Source: an uncultured Dorea sp.
Lineage (GTDB): Bacteria > Bacillota > Clostridia > Lachnospirales > Lachnospiraceae
Reading direction: 5' to 3'
DNA: 35,003 bases
Assembly (NCBI GenBank): GCA_910577685.1
Contig: CAJTOH010000041.1
Location: 1 to 35,003, forward strand
In this document: positions 16,426-23,443 of the stretch, in pieces
Numbering within the stretch: the first letter of the stretch is position 1
How the letters are laid out: each line of letters begins with the position of its first letter
Made by a program: the position numbers and the translations under genes
The notes under the pieces: model-generated
Database searches by the model: none
Seen by the model: the letters and a program-made list of their open reading frames with translations, nothing else
What the model was told of the DNA's origin: nothing

Positions 16426-17559
16426 TTATCTTGTAATAAATTTGATAATTTCATCACATATCTTTTGAACATCTCCGTATGTCATATAGAGATTCATAGG
16501 AAGTGATATAACATGATCACTTACATAATCTGAATATGGGCATGTTCCTTTTGCATATTCATACATTTTATAATTAATATTACTCGCATAATGCACACCC
16601 GGATATATTTCTGCCTGATTCAAGGCAACCATTAATTCATCTCTGGCTTCTGCAAATATCTGGAACAGATGGCAGGAACTTTCACACCCTTCCTCAATCC
16701 GGACAAATTTTATTTTTTCATTATAATTACATAGTTTTTGATAATACCACTGCGCAAGTTGCCGACGATATGCATTATCTCTATCAAGATATTTTAATTG
16801 TACCAAACCAATAGCTGCCATAATGGAATTACCATGGCCTTTTTCTCCAACGTATGTTACATCATATCTCCATTTGTAGTTTCCACTATTACTGCTTCTG
16901 GAATATGTATCTTTGTTAATACCAAGCCATGATTTTTTCCGAACAATTTCATCCAATTCTCCATTCTTAAAACAGATCATTCCACTATCAGCCGTTGGAA
17001 GATTTTTTACTGCCTGAAATGAATAAACAACTACTTCTGCTTCATTTCCTGGTATAGCACCGTAATATCTTGTTCCAGCCATATGAGCCGCATCAAGAAT
17101 AAGTTTTAAGTTATTTTCCCTGCATAGTTCAACAATTTTTTTATAATTGCCAATATTGCCTCCAATACCAACATACATAATTGCACGTGTCTTCTCATTG
17201 ATACATCCTTTTACAGAATTGGGATCTAAACACATTGTCGCATCAACATCGGCAAATACTGCTTTCATATGTGATTTAAGAATTGCATGATTGGTCGAAA
17301 TAAAAGTTATTGGAGTTGTAATAATTTCATCTTCATCCTCCCATCCATAATGTTGCTTCAAAATCTCTACTGCCATATAAAGTCCGATAGTGGATGAATT
17401 AATATAGTGTGCAAAGGGTATACCAGTATATGTCTTCCACGCATTTTCAAATTCTACTGTTTTGAACCCTAATCCTGTCCATCCAACCTCTAAACATTTT
17501 CTAATCTCATCCAAACACTCTTCAATTTCATACTTTGCTTTAAATAATTGAATTCCCAT
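16426..17559 (-). CDS. DegT/DnrJ/EryC1/StrS sugar aminotransferase (WecE-like)
   Basis: The 377-aa PLP enzyme has ILDAAHMAG with D156 contacting the PLP ring nitrogen, and YSFQAVKNLPTADSGM with K185 as the Schiff-base lysine. TTPITFISTNHAIL and the C-terminal GVHYASNINYKMY substrate loop are also seen. It transfers an amino group, normally from glutamate, to a nucleotide-linked keto sugar. The arrangement fits a 4-keto-6-deoxyhexose product destined for N-acetylation by the next gene. No nucleotidyltransferase or 4,6-dehydratase gene is in the window, so the keto sugar must come from elsewhere in the genome. GGAGG lies just before ATG 17559. Confidence 0.9.
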   Translation of the reverse strand: MGIQLFKAKYEIEECLDEIRKCLEVGWTGLGFKTVEFENAWKTYTGIPFAHYINSSTIGLYMAVEILKQHYGWEDEDEIITTPITFISTNHAILKSHMKAVFADVDATMCLDPNSVKGCINEKTRAIMYVGIGGNIGNYKKIVELCRENNLKLILDAAHMAGTRYYGAIPGNEAEVVVYSFQAVKNLPTADSGMICFKNGELDEIVRKKSWLGINKDTYSRSSNSGNYKWRYDVTYVGEKGHGNSIMAAIGLVQLKYLDRDNAYRRQLAQWYYQKLCNYNEKIKFVRIEEGCESSCHLFQIFAEARDELMVALNQAEIYPGVHYASNINYKMYEYAKGTCPYSDYVSDHVISLPMNLYMTYGDVQKICDEIIKFITR

Positions 17560-17616
17560 TTTACCTCCAAGTATTGAACCGAATGGCTTCGAGATAACAA
17601 TTTTCTATAATATCTT

Positions 17617-18621
17617 TTAACCATTAGTTGCTGTTTCTATCTTTCTTAAAACATCTCTATACATTAAATCAACGCGGATTTTCAAGATATTCACATTCCT
17701 CATAATGACCTTTTTATACCTATCATAATTATTGATTAAATACCCATATTTTGAGACAATTTCTTCATACTCTAATATATCAACAGCTATATCTTGTATT
17801 CCCAATTGTTCAACCAATGTTTCAACTTTAGGGCAATACTTGACTGAAATTGTAGGTATCCCAAGCATAGCTGCACATAATATAATATGATAACGCATAG
17901 CAACAATAATTCTGCATCCACTTATCTCTTCTATAATTTGGTTTGCTTTATCAATCTTGTTCTTCAACAAATAATCATTATATCTATTGTAATCATCAGG
18001 ACTGATGAAAATTTGCTTAGTAACATCACTCGAATCCATAATAATTTTATTTGTATTTATTTGGTGTATTATTTCCATTATTTTTTTCCAATCAAAATCT
18101 CCCGTCAAATCTTTATATGGTAAATCTCTTAAATTTACTCCTACCTTAGTTCGAAAGTTAGATATCTCATTATTCAAACGTTCATTTAACAGCACACAAT
18201 CACCAGAACATTTTGATTTTTTTTTAATCGAATACTTATTCAAAATATCTGAACTTCTCTGATCCCTAGTATAAAAGAAATTCGCTTTATCAACCCATTT
18301 CCCCAAAGAAATAGATTTATTATCATAATTAAAATTTCCAACACTTATACCCATTACACCATATGGAACCAATATCTTTTCCACATATATATCAAATTTT
18401 TTCAAAATTGGAGGTATATATCTCTCAATTATTCCTCCTCCGGCAAATAGCAAAAAATTACACTCATTCGCTATTGAAATAATATTTTCCGGTTTTTCCC
18501 CTACTTCGTAATTCTTAATTTCATAACCATTCTTTTTTAAAATAGAATTTGTTGTATCAGAAATAAGTGTATCACCGAAGTTATCGTTTTCCATATACCA
18601 TAAAAGAAGTATTTTTTTCAT
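17617..18621 (-). CDS. Polysaccharide pyruvyl transferase family protein
   Basis: The product, about 334 aa, shows the family's blocks: NFGDTLISDTTNSILKKNG at the N-terminus, FLLFAGGGIIERYIPP, YGVMGISVGNF, FYTRDQRSSDIL and the C-terminal MRYHIILCAAMLGIPTISV. The family includes CsaB and WcaK and usually transfers pyruvate from PEP as a ketal onto a sugar, giving the polymer a negative charge. ATG 18621 is preferred (TAGGGA just upstream) over the GTG at 18642 that opens the frame. It lies between the beta-propeller-like gene and the aminotransferase. Ketal pyruvate can serve to anchor SLH proteins, but no SLH protein is seen here. Confidence 0.85.
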   Translation of the reverse strand: MKKILLLWYMENDNFGDTLISDTTNSILKKNGYEIKNYEVGEKPENIISIANECNFLLFAGGGIIERYIPPILKKFDIYVEKILVPYGVMGISVGNFNYDNKSISLGKWVDKANFFYTRDQRSSDILNKYSIKKKSKCSGDCVLLNERLNNEISNFRTKVGVNLRDLPYKDLTGDFDWKKIMEIIHQINTNKIIMDSSDVTKQIFISPDDYNRYNDYLLKNKIDKANQIIEEISGCRIIVAMRYHIILCAAMLGIPTISVKYCPKVETLVEQLGIQDIAVDILEYEEIVSKYGYLINNYDRYKKVIMRNVNILKIRVDLMYRDVLRKIETATNG

Positions 18622-18667
18622 ATAATCCCTACTAAATAACACATCAATTTTTTACTTTAAAATCAAT

Positions 18668-19729
18668 TTACAAGAAATTATTTAAAAATGTTTTTAGTTC
18701 ATATCCGTAATGTTCCTTAACTATTACAATATTATTAAATTTCATTTTTTTACGTTCTTCATTCGTTATGTTCCAGACAATATCACCCAAATTCCGAATT
18801 TTATTATTTTCTAGTGAATAAATACAACCGTCAAAAACATTTTGAAAAATGATTTTATCGAACTCAAACTTCAAAAACAAAACATTTGCCCAAAATTCTT
18901 CAAACACTTTTTTATCAGAAATTGGATATTCCTTCTCCCTTTTTTGATTTGTTTCGTAATTATAGATAGCAATCCTACTTTTATCATTCTCTGTAAGGAA
19001 AAGCATTTCTTTATTTATACAAGCATCATAAAACTTAGGTCCATTAATCCTACTTTCAAATTGAGAAATATATTTCTTCTCTCCATGAATATCATATACT
19101 CCAATTTTACCATTATATCCAACCACGATAACATTTTTATCTGTTACAAATAGATGGGTTATACCACCAAAATCGTCATTTAGAGTAACCACTTCTTTAC
19201 AATTTGAGATCAAATCTATAACTTGATATCTATTCTTTTTTATGTTTGCAATATATATCTTGTTATTAAATATTTTTGCACCTTTGAAGGCATATAGAGC
19301 AGTACCATTTTTTTCTGAATCATCTAATTTAATTATTCTTTCAACTTTCTTCATATTTAAATTGAAAACTATAATTCCTTTATATCTACAAGGAAAGAGA
19401 TACAATTTATCTCCTATTACTTCTCCTTCAAGGAAAAAACTGCACTTCGCTTCTTCATCAACTTTAGGAATTGCAAAACAATTAAGAACTCTATCACTTG
19501 TGTTGTACTCGTATATGTTCTTTGCTTGGAAAGGAATCAACCAAATTGATGAATTATGTTTTAACATTTTTGAATGTAAAAAAGATTTCCCCGGTTCATC
19601 ATTATTGAAACAAGCTATTAATTTTGTATGTTTAGTCTCTGGTACATATTGGAAGAGTCCGTTGTAATTAACCGCTGAAAACCAAATCTTTCCATCTATC
19701 CTAATATAATCACTTAATAACAACTTCAC
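18668..19729 (-). CDS. Beta-propeller-like cytoplasmic protein, first gene of the glycan operon
   Basis: The protein, about 353 aa, has repeated beta-strand motifs of the form hydrophobic-x-W/Y-F-x-x-x-x-x-G, e.g. KIWFSAVNYNGLFQY, SIWLIPFQAKNIYEY, KLYLFPCRYKGIIVF and KIYIANIKKNRYQVI. This periodicity suggests a beta-propeller of six or seven blades. No signal peptide is seen. GTG 19729 is chosen because GGAGG lies eight bases upstream; the ATG at 19771 has no usable site. It is the first gene of the glycan operon. Propeller proteins without obvious catalytic residues occur in other polysaccharide clusters, where their role is unknown; binding of a glycan or a partner enzyme is possible. Confidence 0.7.
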   Translation of the reverse strand: MKLLLSDYIRIDGKIWFSAVNYNGLFQYVPETKHTKLIACFNNDEPGKSFLHSKMLKHNSSIWLIPFQAKNIYEYNTSDRVLNCFAIPKVDEEAKCSFFLEGEVIGDKLYLFPCRYKGIIVFNLNMKKVERIIKLDDSEKNGTALYAFKGAKIFNNKIYIANIKKNRYQVIDLISNCKEVVTLNDDFGGITHLFVTDKNVIVVGYNGKIGVYDIHGEKKYISQFESRINGPKFYDACINKEMLFLTENDKSRIAIYNYETNQKREKEYPISDKKVFEEFWANVLFLKFEFDKIIFQNVFDGCIYSLENNKIRNLGDIVWNITNEERKKMKFNNIVIVKEHYGYELKTFLNNFL

Positions 19730-19796
19730 TTTATTTTCCTCCGTCTTATTAATAACCAATATACCATTCATCCTAATTTGTTATATATTCATGAAC

Positions 19797-19826
19797 ATTA
19801 CAATAATTACTTTACACAATAGACAA
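19797..19826 (-). promoter_or_regulatory. Putative promoter of the glycan operon
   Basis: On the minus strand TTGTCT (19821-19826) and TGTAAT (19797-19802) are 18 bases apart, about 70 bases upstream of the first gene of the operon. Boxes and spacing are acceptable but not strong. A TATAAC sequence nearer the gene is an alternative -10. Confidence 0.35.
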
Positions 19827-19867
19827 CTCATTTAGATTCCCACCTAAATGAATCACAGAATGGTATA

Positions 19868-19903
19868 TTCCCCGATGCCTACTTGCACCGGGGAAGTTTT
19901 TTT
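19868..19903 (+). terminator. Plus-strand intrinsic terminator without an obvious plus-strand gene
   Basis: Stem TTCCCCG (19868-19874) pairs with CGGGGAA (19889-19895), with an inner TGC/GCA pairing, followed by G and seven T on the plus strand. On the minus strand there is no T run after the stem. The neighbouring genes are all on the minus strand, so it would stop antisense transcription entering the surface-protein gene. Confidence 0.7.
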
Positions 19904-19932
19904 AAGAATAAGACTCTGCGGAACATCTGTAT

Positions 19933-19970
19933 ATAAAAAGAATTGTCACAGTTTACGCCAGAGCAATTCT
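19933..19970 (-). terminator. Terminator after the large secreted protein gene
   Basis: On the minus strand AGAATTG (19964-19970) pairs with CAATTCT (19939-19945) and is followed by TTTTTATA. It lies 27 bases after the stop of the secreted-protein gene and separates the surface module from the glycan operon. Confidence 0.65.
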
Positions 19971-19996
19971 AACATAAATTACTTATTACAATGTCA

Positions 19997-21283
19997 CTAT
20001 TGCAGCGTTATTGTCTCACTCTTCTGATCAGAAAATGTTAATTTAATCCGATTATAAGCAGGACTGGCTTTAAGCCAATTTGAAATATTACTTGCAGAAA
20101 TAGTAAATGTTGTCCCACTTAACGTATATTGATTTCCATTTGTTAATGTAATTGGAGCTGATCCATCTGCATGAACAAGTTCAACCTTGCTAACTTTCAC
20201 GCCATCCGGTAATGCTAATGTCACTCTATTACTAGTCGCTGTCATAGTAGCATCTGAAAGATAGGAAGACCCCTGATACAATCCATAAGTACACTCATCC
20301 TTTATTTCATCATAATTGGTTGTCGTAACACCAGTAATATCATACTTAATATTAACATTACTGATCTCTGCATTTGTCCAAGTTTCCTTCCCCTCAGACA
20401 ATTTACCTATATAACGGAATCCAGCCTCTCCGCCCTGTGCTGCGGCTCCCGCTTCCCCATAAACATATATTTTACCTGCAGCCAAATCCTTAGAAGCAGT
20501 AGTGGTTGCCGCAACCGTATAATATGTAGCCCCCGTTGTAAACTTTACGCCAGCCGTACCTTTCTCAATAAACTTTACAGCACCGGAGCTGTCAATTTCA
20601 TATATATTTGCTCCATCTACCGCTTCCTGTAATTCATCGTCACCTGTTGGCTGAGTAGCTATTGCAGTCGCCTCATAAAACTGAGCATACGAAATTTTCT
20701 GGGCCTCCTTTACTTCATCCGCGTCTGTCGGCGCCAATTTTGTATATGTCACTGTCGGATTTGCATCAGATGCAAGATAAAATGTCTGTTCCGCCGTCGC
20801 CGTACTCTTTTCTGTTTCAGTCCCTTGAACAAATGTCGTTACATTGTCATTAGATTCGTTCAGATCCTTAAGTGTCTTGCCGTCTTCAATATACTTCCCT
20901 GACTCCGTCATTGCTGCAACCGCAAGCCATGCCTCGCCTGATTCTACGGTAGACTGCTCTGCCGCATCCTTGGATGAAACCAGGTTAATAGGATCTGTCG
21001 CATCTAATGTCGCCTTAGATGTTACATGAAGTTTTACAGGTATTTCACTTTTGTTAGTAATTCCGAAAGGAGCCGAATAAATCTGAGAACCACTGTCCCC
21101 TTTCTCAAATTGATTGACTGCAATCGCTAACGTGGTCGGAACCTCCACCCTGATTACAGCATTTCTGGTAGTAACATCTACGTCTACCTCGCCGCCGTCA
21201 GCCGCCATAACCGGCATTGCCATTGTTGTAGCAACAAGGGAGCTTGCCGCAACCATTGATGCTAACCTCTTGTTTCTTCTCAT
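19997..21283 (-). CDS. Large secreted surface protein
   Basis: The 428-aa protein has a clear Sec signal peptide: RRNK at the start, hydrophobic SMVAASSLVATTMAMPVM, and a likely cleavage after AxA near residue 27. The mature part is acidic and Thr/Ala-rich. It opens with a conserved-looking segment (AVIRVEVPTTLAIAVNQF, then APFGITNKSEIPVKLHVTS) resembling the beta-sandwich segments of WxL-type and related Firmicutes surface proteins. No LPxTG, SLH or WxL motif was found, so the anchoring mode is open. AGGAGG lies seven bases before ATG 21283. It follows the small membrane-protein gene by 82 bases, and its own promoter is possible (TTGCAT with a TTATAG-like -10). A terminator follows. Likely exported and abundant; function unknown. 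Confidence 0.75.
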   Translation of the reverse strand: MRRNKRLASMVAASSLVATTMAMPVMAADGGEVDVDVTTRNAVIRVEVPTTLAIAVNQFEKGDSGSQIYSAPFGITNKSEIPVKLHVTSKATLDATDPINLVSSKDAAEQSTVESGEAWLAVAAMTESGKYIEDGKTLKDLNESNDNVTTFVQGTETEKSTATAEQTFYLASDANPTVTYTKLAPTDADEVKEAQKISYAQFYEATAIATQPTGDDELQEAVDGANIYEIDSSGAVKFIEKGTAGVKFTTGATYYTVAATTTASKDLAAGKIYVYGEAGAAAQGGEAGFRYIGKLSEGKETWTNAEISNVNIKYDITGVTTTNYDEIKDECTYGLYQGSSYLSDATMTATSNRVTLALPDGVKVSKVELVHADGSAPITLTNGNQYTLSGTTFTISASNISNWLKASPAYNRIKLTFSDQKSETITLQ

Positions 21284-21365
21284 ACGCTTACCTCCTAAAT
21301 TATTGATAAATTTGTGTGTTTTCTATAACCATTGCACTTGTTTTCAATGCAACTGATTATCCTCA

Positions 21366-21935
21366 TTAATTCTCGACAATTATAGTCACATTAAATCCCG
21401 CGTTACTATAATCCGTATATGTCCCGTCATCCTCCTCATTCAGCAAATAAACCATACATACCGCTTCATATTTACCCGCATCCAAATCAACCTCCAGCTT
21501 AAACGGCGGCATTTCCGCCCCTACGGGAAGCACGCCGGTCGACAGGACTACTTCGTTCGAATCTGCCAGCATAACCTCACACCGTATGGGCTTCTTGTTA
21601 TTCGGCGAATTTCCAAGCACAGCGTCCGCCGACTCCGAAGTCCCGTCCGGAAACGTCCAGACCGTATTCATATAGGTTTCAAAATAACCTTCCTGCACCT
21701 CATTCCCCATATCTTCCATAATCTTCTTATAATTTTCTTCCGTTATGGCTTCTTTGGGTTTTCTGGTCATAAAAAATATCGCTGCAGCTACAACTACAAG
21801 CAACAGGATTCCGATTAGGATGAGAATCTTTTTTCTCTTTTTCTTCCGGTCTCCCTGTACTTGTTCCTGTTCTTTTTCAGACATTTCCGTCATCTTCCTC
21901 TCATCTTCCTGTTCTTTTTCAGACATTTCCGTCAT
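21366..21935 (-). CDS. Single-pass membrane-anchored surface protein (189 aa)
   Basis: The N-terminus is a short charged cytoplasmic tail made of a 14-residue direct repeat (MTEMSEKEQE…MTEMSEKEQE). A basic patch (DRKKKRKK) and one transmembrane segment follow (ILILIGILLLVVVAAAIFFM, about residues 36-55). The extracellular domain of about 130 residues looks like a beta-sandwich (TVWTFPDGTSESADAVLG, then PFKLEVDLDAGKYEAVCMVY). The start at ATG 21935 overlaps the stop of the upstream gene (ATGA), and a G-rich GAGGGGGG site precedes it, so translation is coupled. It is probably a partner of the secreted proteins on either side. The family is not recognised. Confidence 0.75.
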   Translation of the reverse strand: MTEMSEKEQEDERKMTEMSEKEQEQVQGDRKKKRKKILILIGILLLVVVAAAIFFMTRKPKEAITEENYKKIMEDMGNEVQEGYFETYMNTVWTFPDGTSESADAVLGNSPNNKKPIRCEVMLADSNEVVLSTGVLPVGAEMPPFKLEVDLDAGKYEAVCMVYLLNEEDDGTYTDYSNAGFNVTIIVEN

Positions 21936-21940
21936 CTTCC
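21864..21940. repeat. 35-bp direct repeat at the 5' end of the membrane-protein gene
   Basis: Identical 35-base blocks lie at 21864-21898 and 21906-21940, offset by 42 bases, so the duplication adds exactly 14 codons. Each copy carries its own ATG. Confidence 0.85.
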
Positions 21941-22750
21941 CCCCTCATCTTCTTTCTGGTCAGTCAATCCCTTATCTATTCCGTTGTTCTGCTCATCGGC
22001 CGCTTCTTTCACCTCCCATAAACATAGAGCCGAAACTATAACGTCTCCCTCCTCCAAACTTCCGTCCCAATTCATTTTTCCGTCAAAACAGACGGATATT
22101 TCCTCCCCGGGCCGCAGTTCCACTATGTAATCTTTTTCGTCAGACAGACCGGCTCTTTCCCCATTTCCAAACGCCATTTCTACATAAACAGCTCTCTCTT
22201 CCGTCTCTTCTATTTCTTCTTTTTCACCCTTAACAAGGATTCCGCTTTCTTCTCCGGCTCTGCACACAAGATTTGATAACGTAAATATGCCTGCGCTCTC
22301 TCCCGTATTTCGTATTATATATTCTTCCGACAACATCTGACCGTCTTCATCCACTCTCCATGAATCTATGACAGCTTCTGATGTCCGAAACTCTTCCAAA
22401 TTTATAATCTTCGGCTCTTCTTCCTTTTCGAACTCCTCCTCTTCAAGCTCCCTTTGACCTTCATCTATTTGAGATACATTTTCCCCGCCAGTTTCCGGAT
22501 CCTCTTCTTCGATGTCCCACGAATAGACAACCTCTACCTCGACATCCCCATTTTCCCAGCCTTGAGATGCATACTCATTCATCTCTCCTGTGAAGCAAAG
22601 CGATAATCCCTCTCCTGCCTGCAGCCGAACCTCATATTGGGAACTTTCTTCTGAGAGAACCACCCGCTCTCCGTTTCCAAACACCAGCTCCATATAGACA
22701 GATTTTTCTTCATTATCATGTAATCCCGCCTTATCCGTTTTTACAATCAC
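21932..22750 (-). CDS. Repeat-containing secreted protein, C-terminal part after an in-frame stop
   Basis: This is the continuation, in the same frame, of the gene that begins at 23035. Only one TAG codon (22763-22765) separates them. It completes the first repeat domain (VYMELVFGNGERVVLSEESS, then GLSLCFTGEMNEY). An acidic linker follows, then a second full copy of the domain (SEEYIIRNTGESAGIFTLSN, VYVEMAFGNGERAGLSDE, ISVCFDGKMNWDGS). GTG 22750 with a weak AAGGCG is the only nearby restart. Without the upstream part it has no signal peptide and would stay in the cytoplasm, so it is either a nonsense-inactivated gene or depends on readthrough. It overlaps the next gene by ATGA. Confidence 0.6.
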   Translation of the reverse strand: MIVKTDKAGLHDNEEKSVYMELVFGNGERVVLSEESSQYEVRLQAGEGLSLCFTGEMNEYASQGWENGDVEVEVVYSWDIEEEDPETGGENVSQIDEGQRELEEEEFEKEEEPKIINLEEFRTSEAVIDSWRVDEDGQMLSEEYIIRNTGESAGIFTLSNLVCRAGEESGILVKGEKEEIEETEERAVYVEMAFGNGERAGLSDEKDYIVELRPGEEISVCFDGKMNWDGSLEEGDVIVSALCLWEVKEAADEQNNGIDKGLTDQKEDEGGR

Positions 22751-22762
22751 ATCGCCTTGATC

Positions 22763-23035
22763 CTACGGTTTACAGGATAAATCCGACAGTGTCAATAGCC
22801 CTGCCGTATCTCCCATATTTTGAATTACATACTCCTCCGAATAGACCTGTCCCTTCCTTCCTAATTCCCACGGGTCTAAGACAACCTCTAATTTCTGCGG
22901 TACCAGCAGACTTTCTACCCCCGCCGGTTTCCGAACGTCTTTATCTTCATTTTGTTCCGCCATCGCCGCAGCTCCCGAGGCAAAACAATTAACACCTATC
23001 AAAAAAGCAGATAAAACTGCCGTACTTTTCTTCAT
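22763..23035 (-). CDS. Repeat-containing secreted protein, N-terminal part ending at an in-frame TAG
   Basis: The 90-aa product has a Sec signal peptide (MKKSTAVLSAFLIGVNCFASG, with a likely AxA-type cleavage in GAAAMAE). The first half of a repeat domain follows (YSEEYVIQNMGDTAGLLTLS). It ends at TAG in the middle of the domain, after …SDLSCKP. The frame continues past the TAG into the next entry, and the second repeat copy shows what the unbroken domain should look like. GAGGAGG lies eight to nine bases before ATG 23035. It is the first gene of the surface operon, starting about 100 bases after the candidate structured RNA. The full gene (368 codons) would encode a two-domain secreted protein of unknown role. 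Confidence 0.65.
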   Translation of the reverse strand: MKKSTAVLSAFLIGVNCFASGAAAMAEQNEDKDVRKPAGVESLLVPQKLEVVLDPWELGRKGQVYSEEYVIQNMGDTAGLLTLSDLSCKP

Positions 23036-23136
23036 AAATGCCGCCTCCTCTACTTACCTCTAAGAGTCTCCTGCTTCCATTTCCCTATAACTATACAAAT
23101 ATAAGGTACTTTCTCTGTTTTTAAATAAGGCACATT

Positions 23137-23443
23137 GGTCATCTTCCTTCAAAGATGATGCGGATTATCCGCTTCGCTCCCTGCTACATCATGATTCGTC
23201 ACCAACCAACAGTTAATGACCTGCACACACCCCAGAGCATTTCCCCGGTCCAGCGCTTCTTCATGTTCACAAGGTCTTGGCATACCCAATACTCGGACAT
23301 TTCCAATAGCTATCCGACTTCTAATGCCGTTCCTATTTTTATATCATGAACCCGCCTTTTCGTCCTTTCGGTAAAATCCCGGCTCATCACCGAAATTTAT
23401 CTAAATGGCTATTCTTATGATCCTAAAATGAAAAGTATTGATT
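23137..23443 (-). ncRNA. Candidate structured RNA downstream of the TnpB-like gene
   Basis: This stretch of about 300 bases, between the TnpB-like stop and the surface operon, has no convincing gene but several hairpins. A long stem pairs 23346-23352 with 23381-23387 and encloses AAAA/TTTT and CC-TTTC-GG pairings. A 5-bp stem lies at 23160-23172, and a 6-bp stem pairs 23140-23145 with 23152-23157. It lies exactly where TnpB guide (omega) RNAs and TldR guide RNAs lie, at the 3' end of the gene and on the same strand. A 44-codon frame (23149-23283) crosses it, but I see no ribosome binding site. RNA boundaries and guide are not determined. Confidence 0.4.

Noticed and set aside
21320..21350. 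Terminator between the membrane-protein and large secreted-protein genes
   Set aside because: TTGCA/TGCAA and CATTG/CAATG can pair, but the stem is only five bases and no T run follows; more likely a promoter or operator region, not strong enough to list.
22763..22765. TAG read as pyrrolysine
   Set aside because: No pyl genes are in the window and the TAG lies in a surface-protein repeat, not a methylamine methyltransferase; a nonsense mutation is simpler.
23149..23283. 44-codon minus-strand frame (starts MPRPCEHEEALDRG) in the gap after the TnpB-like gene
   Set aside because: No ribosome binding site was seen and the stretch is full of hairpins, so a structured RNA is more likely. Kept in mind as a possible small peptide.
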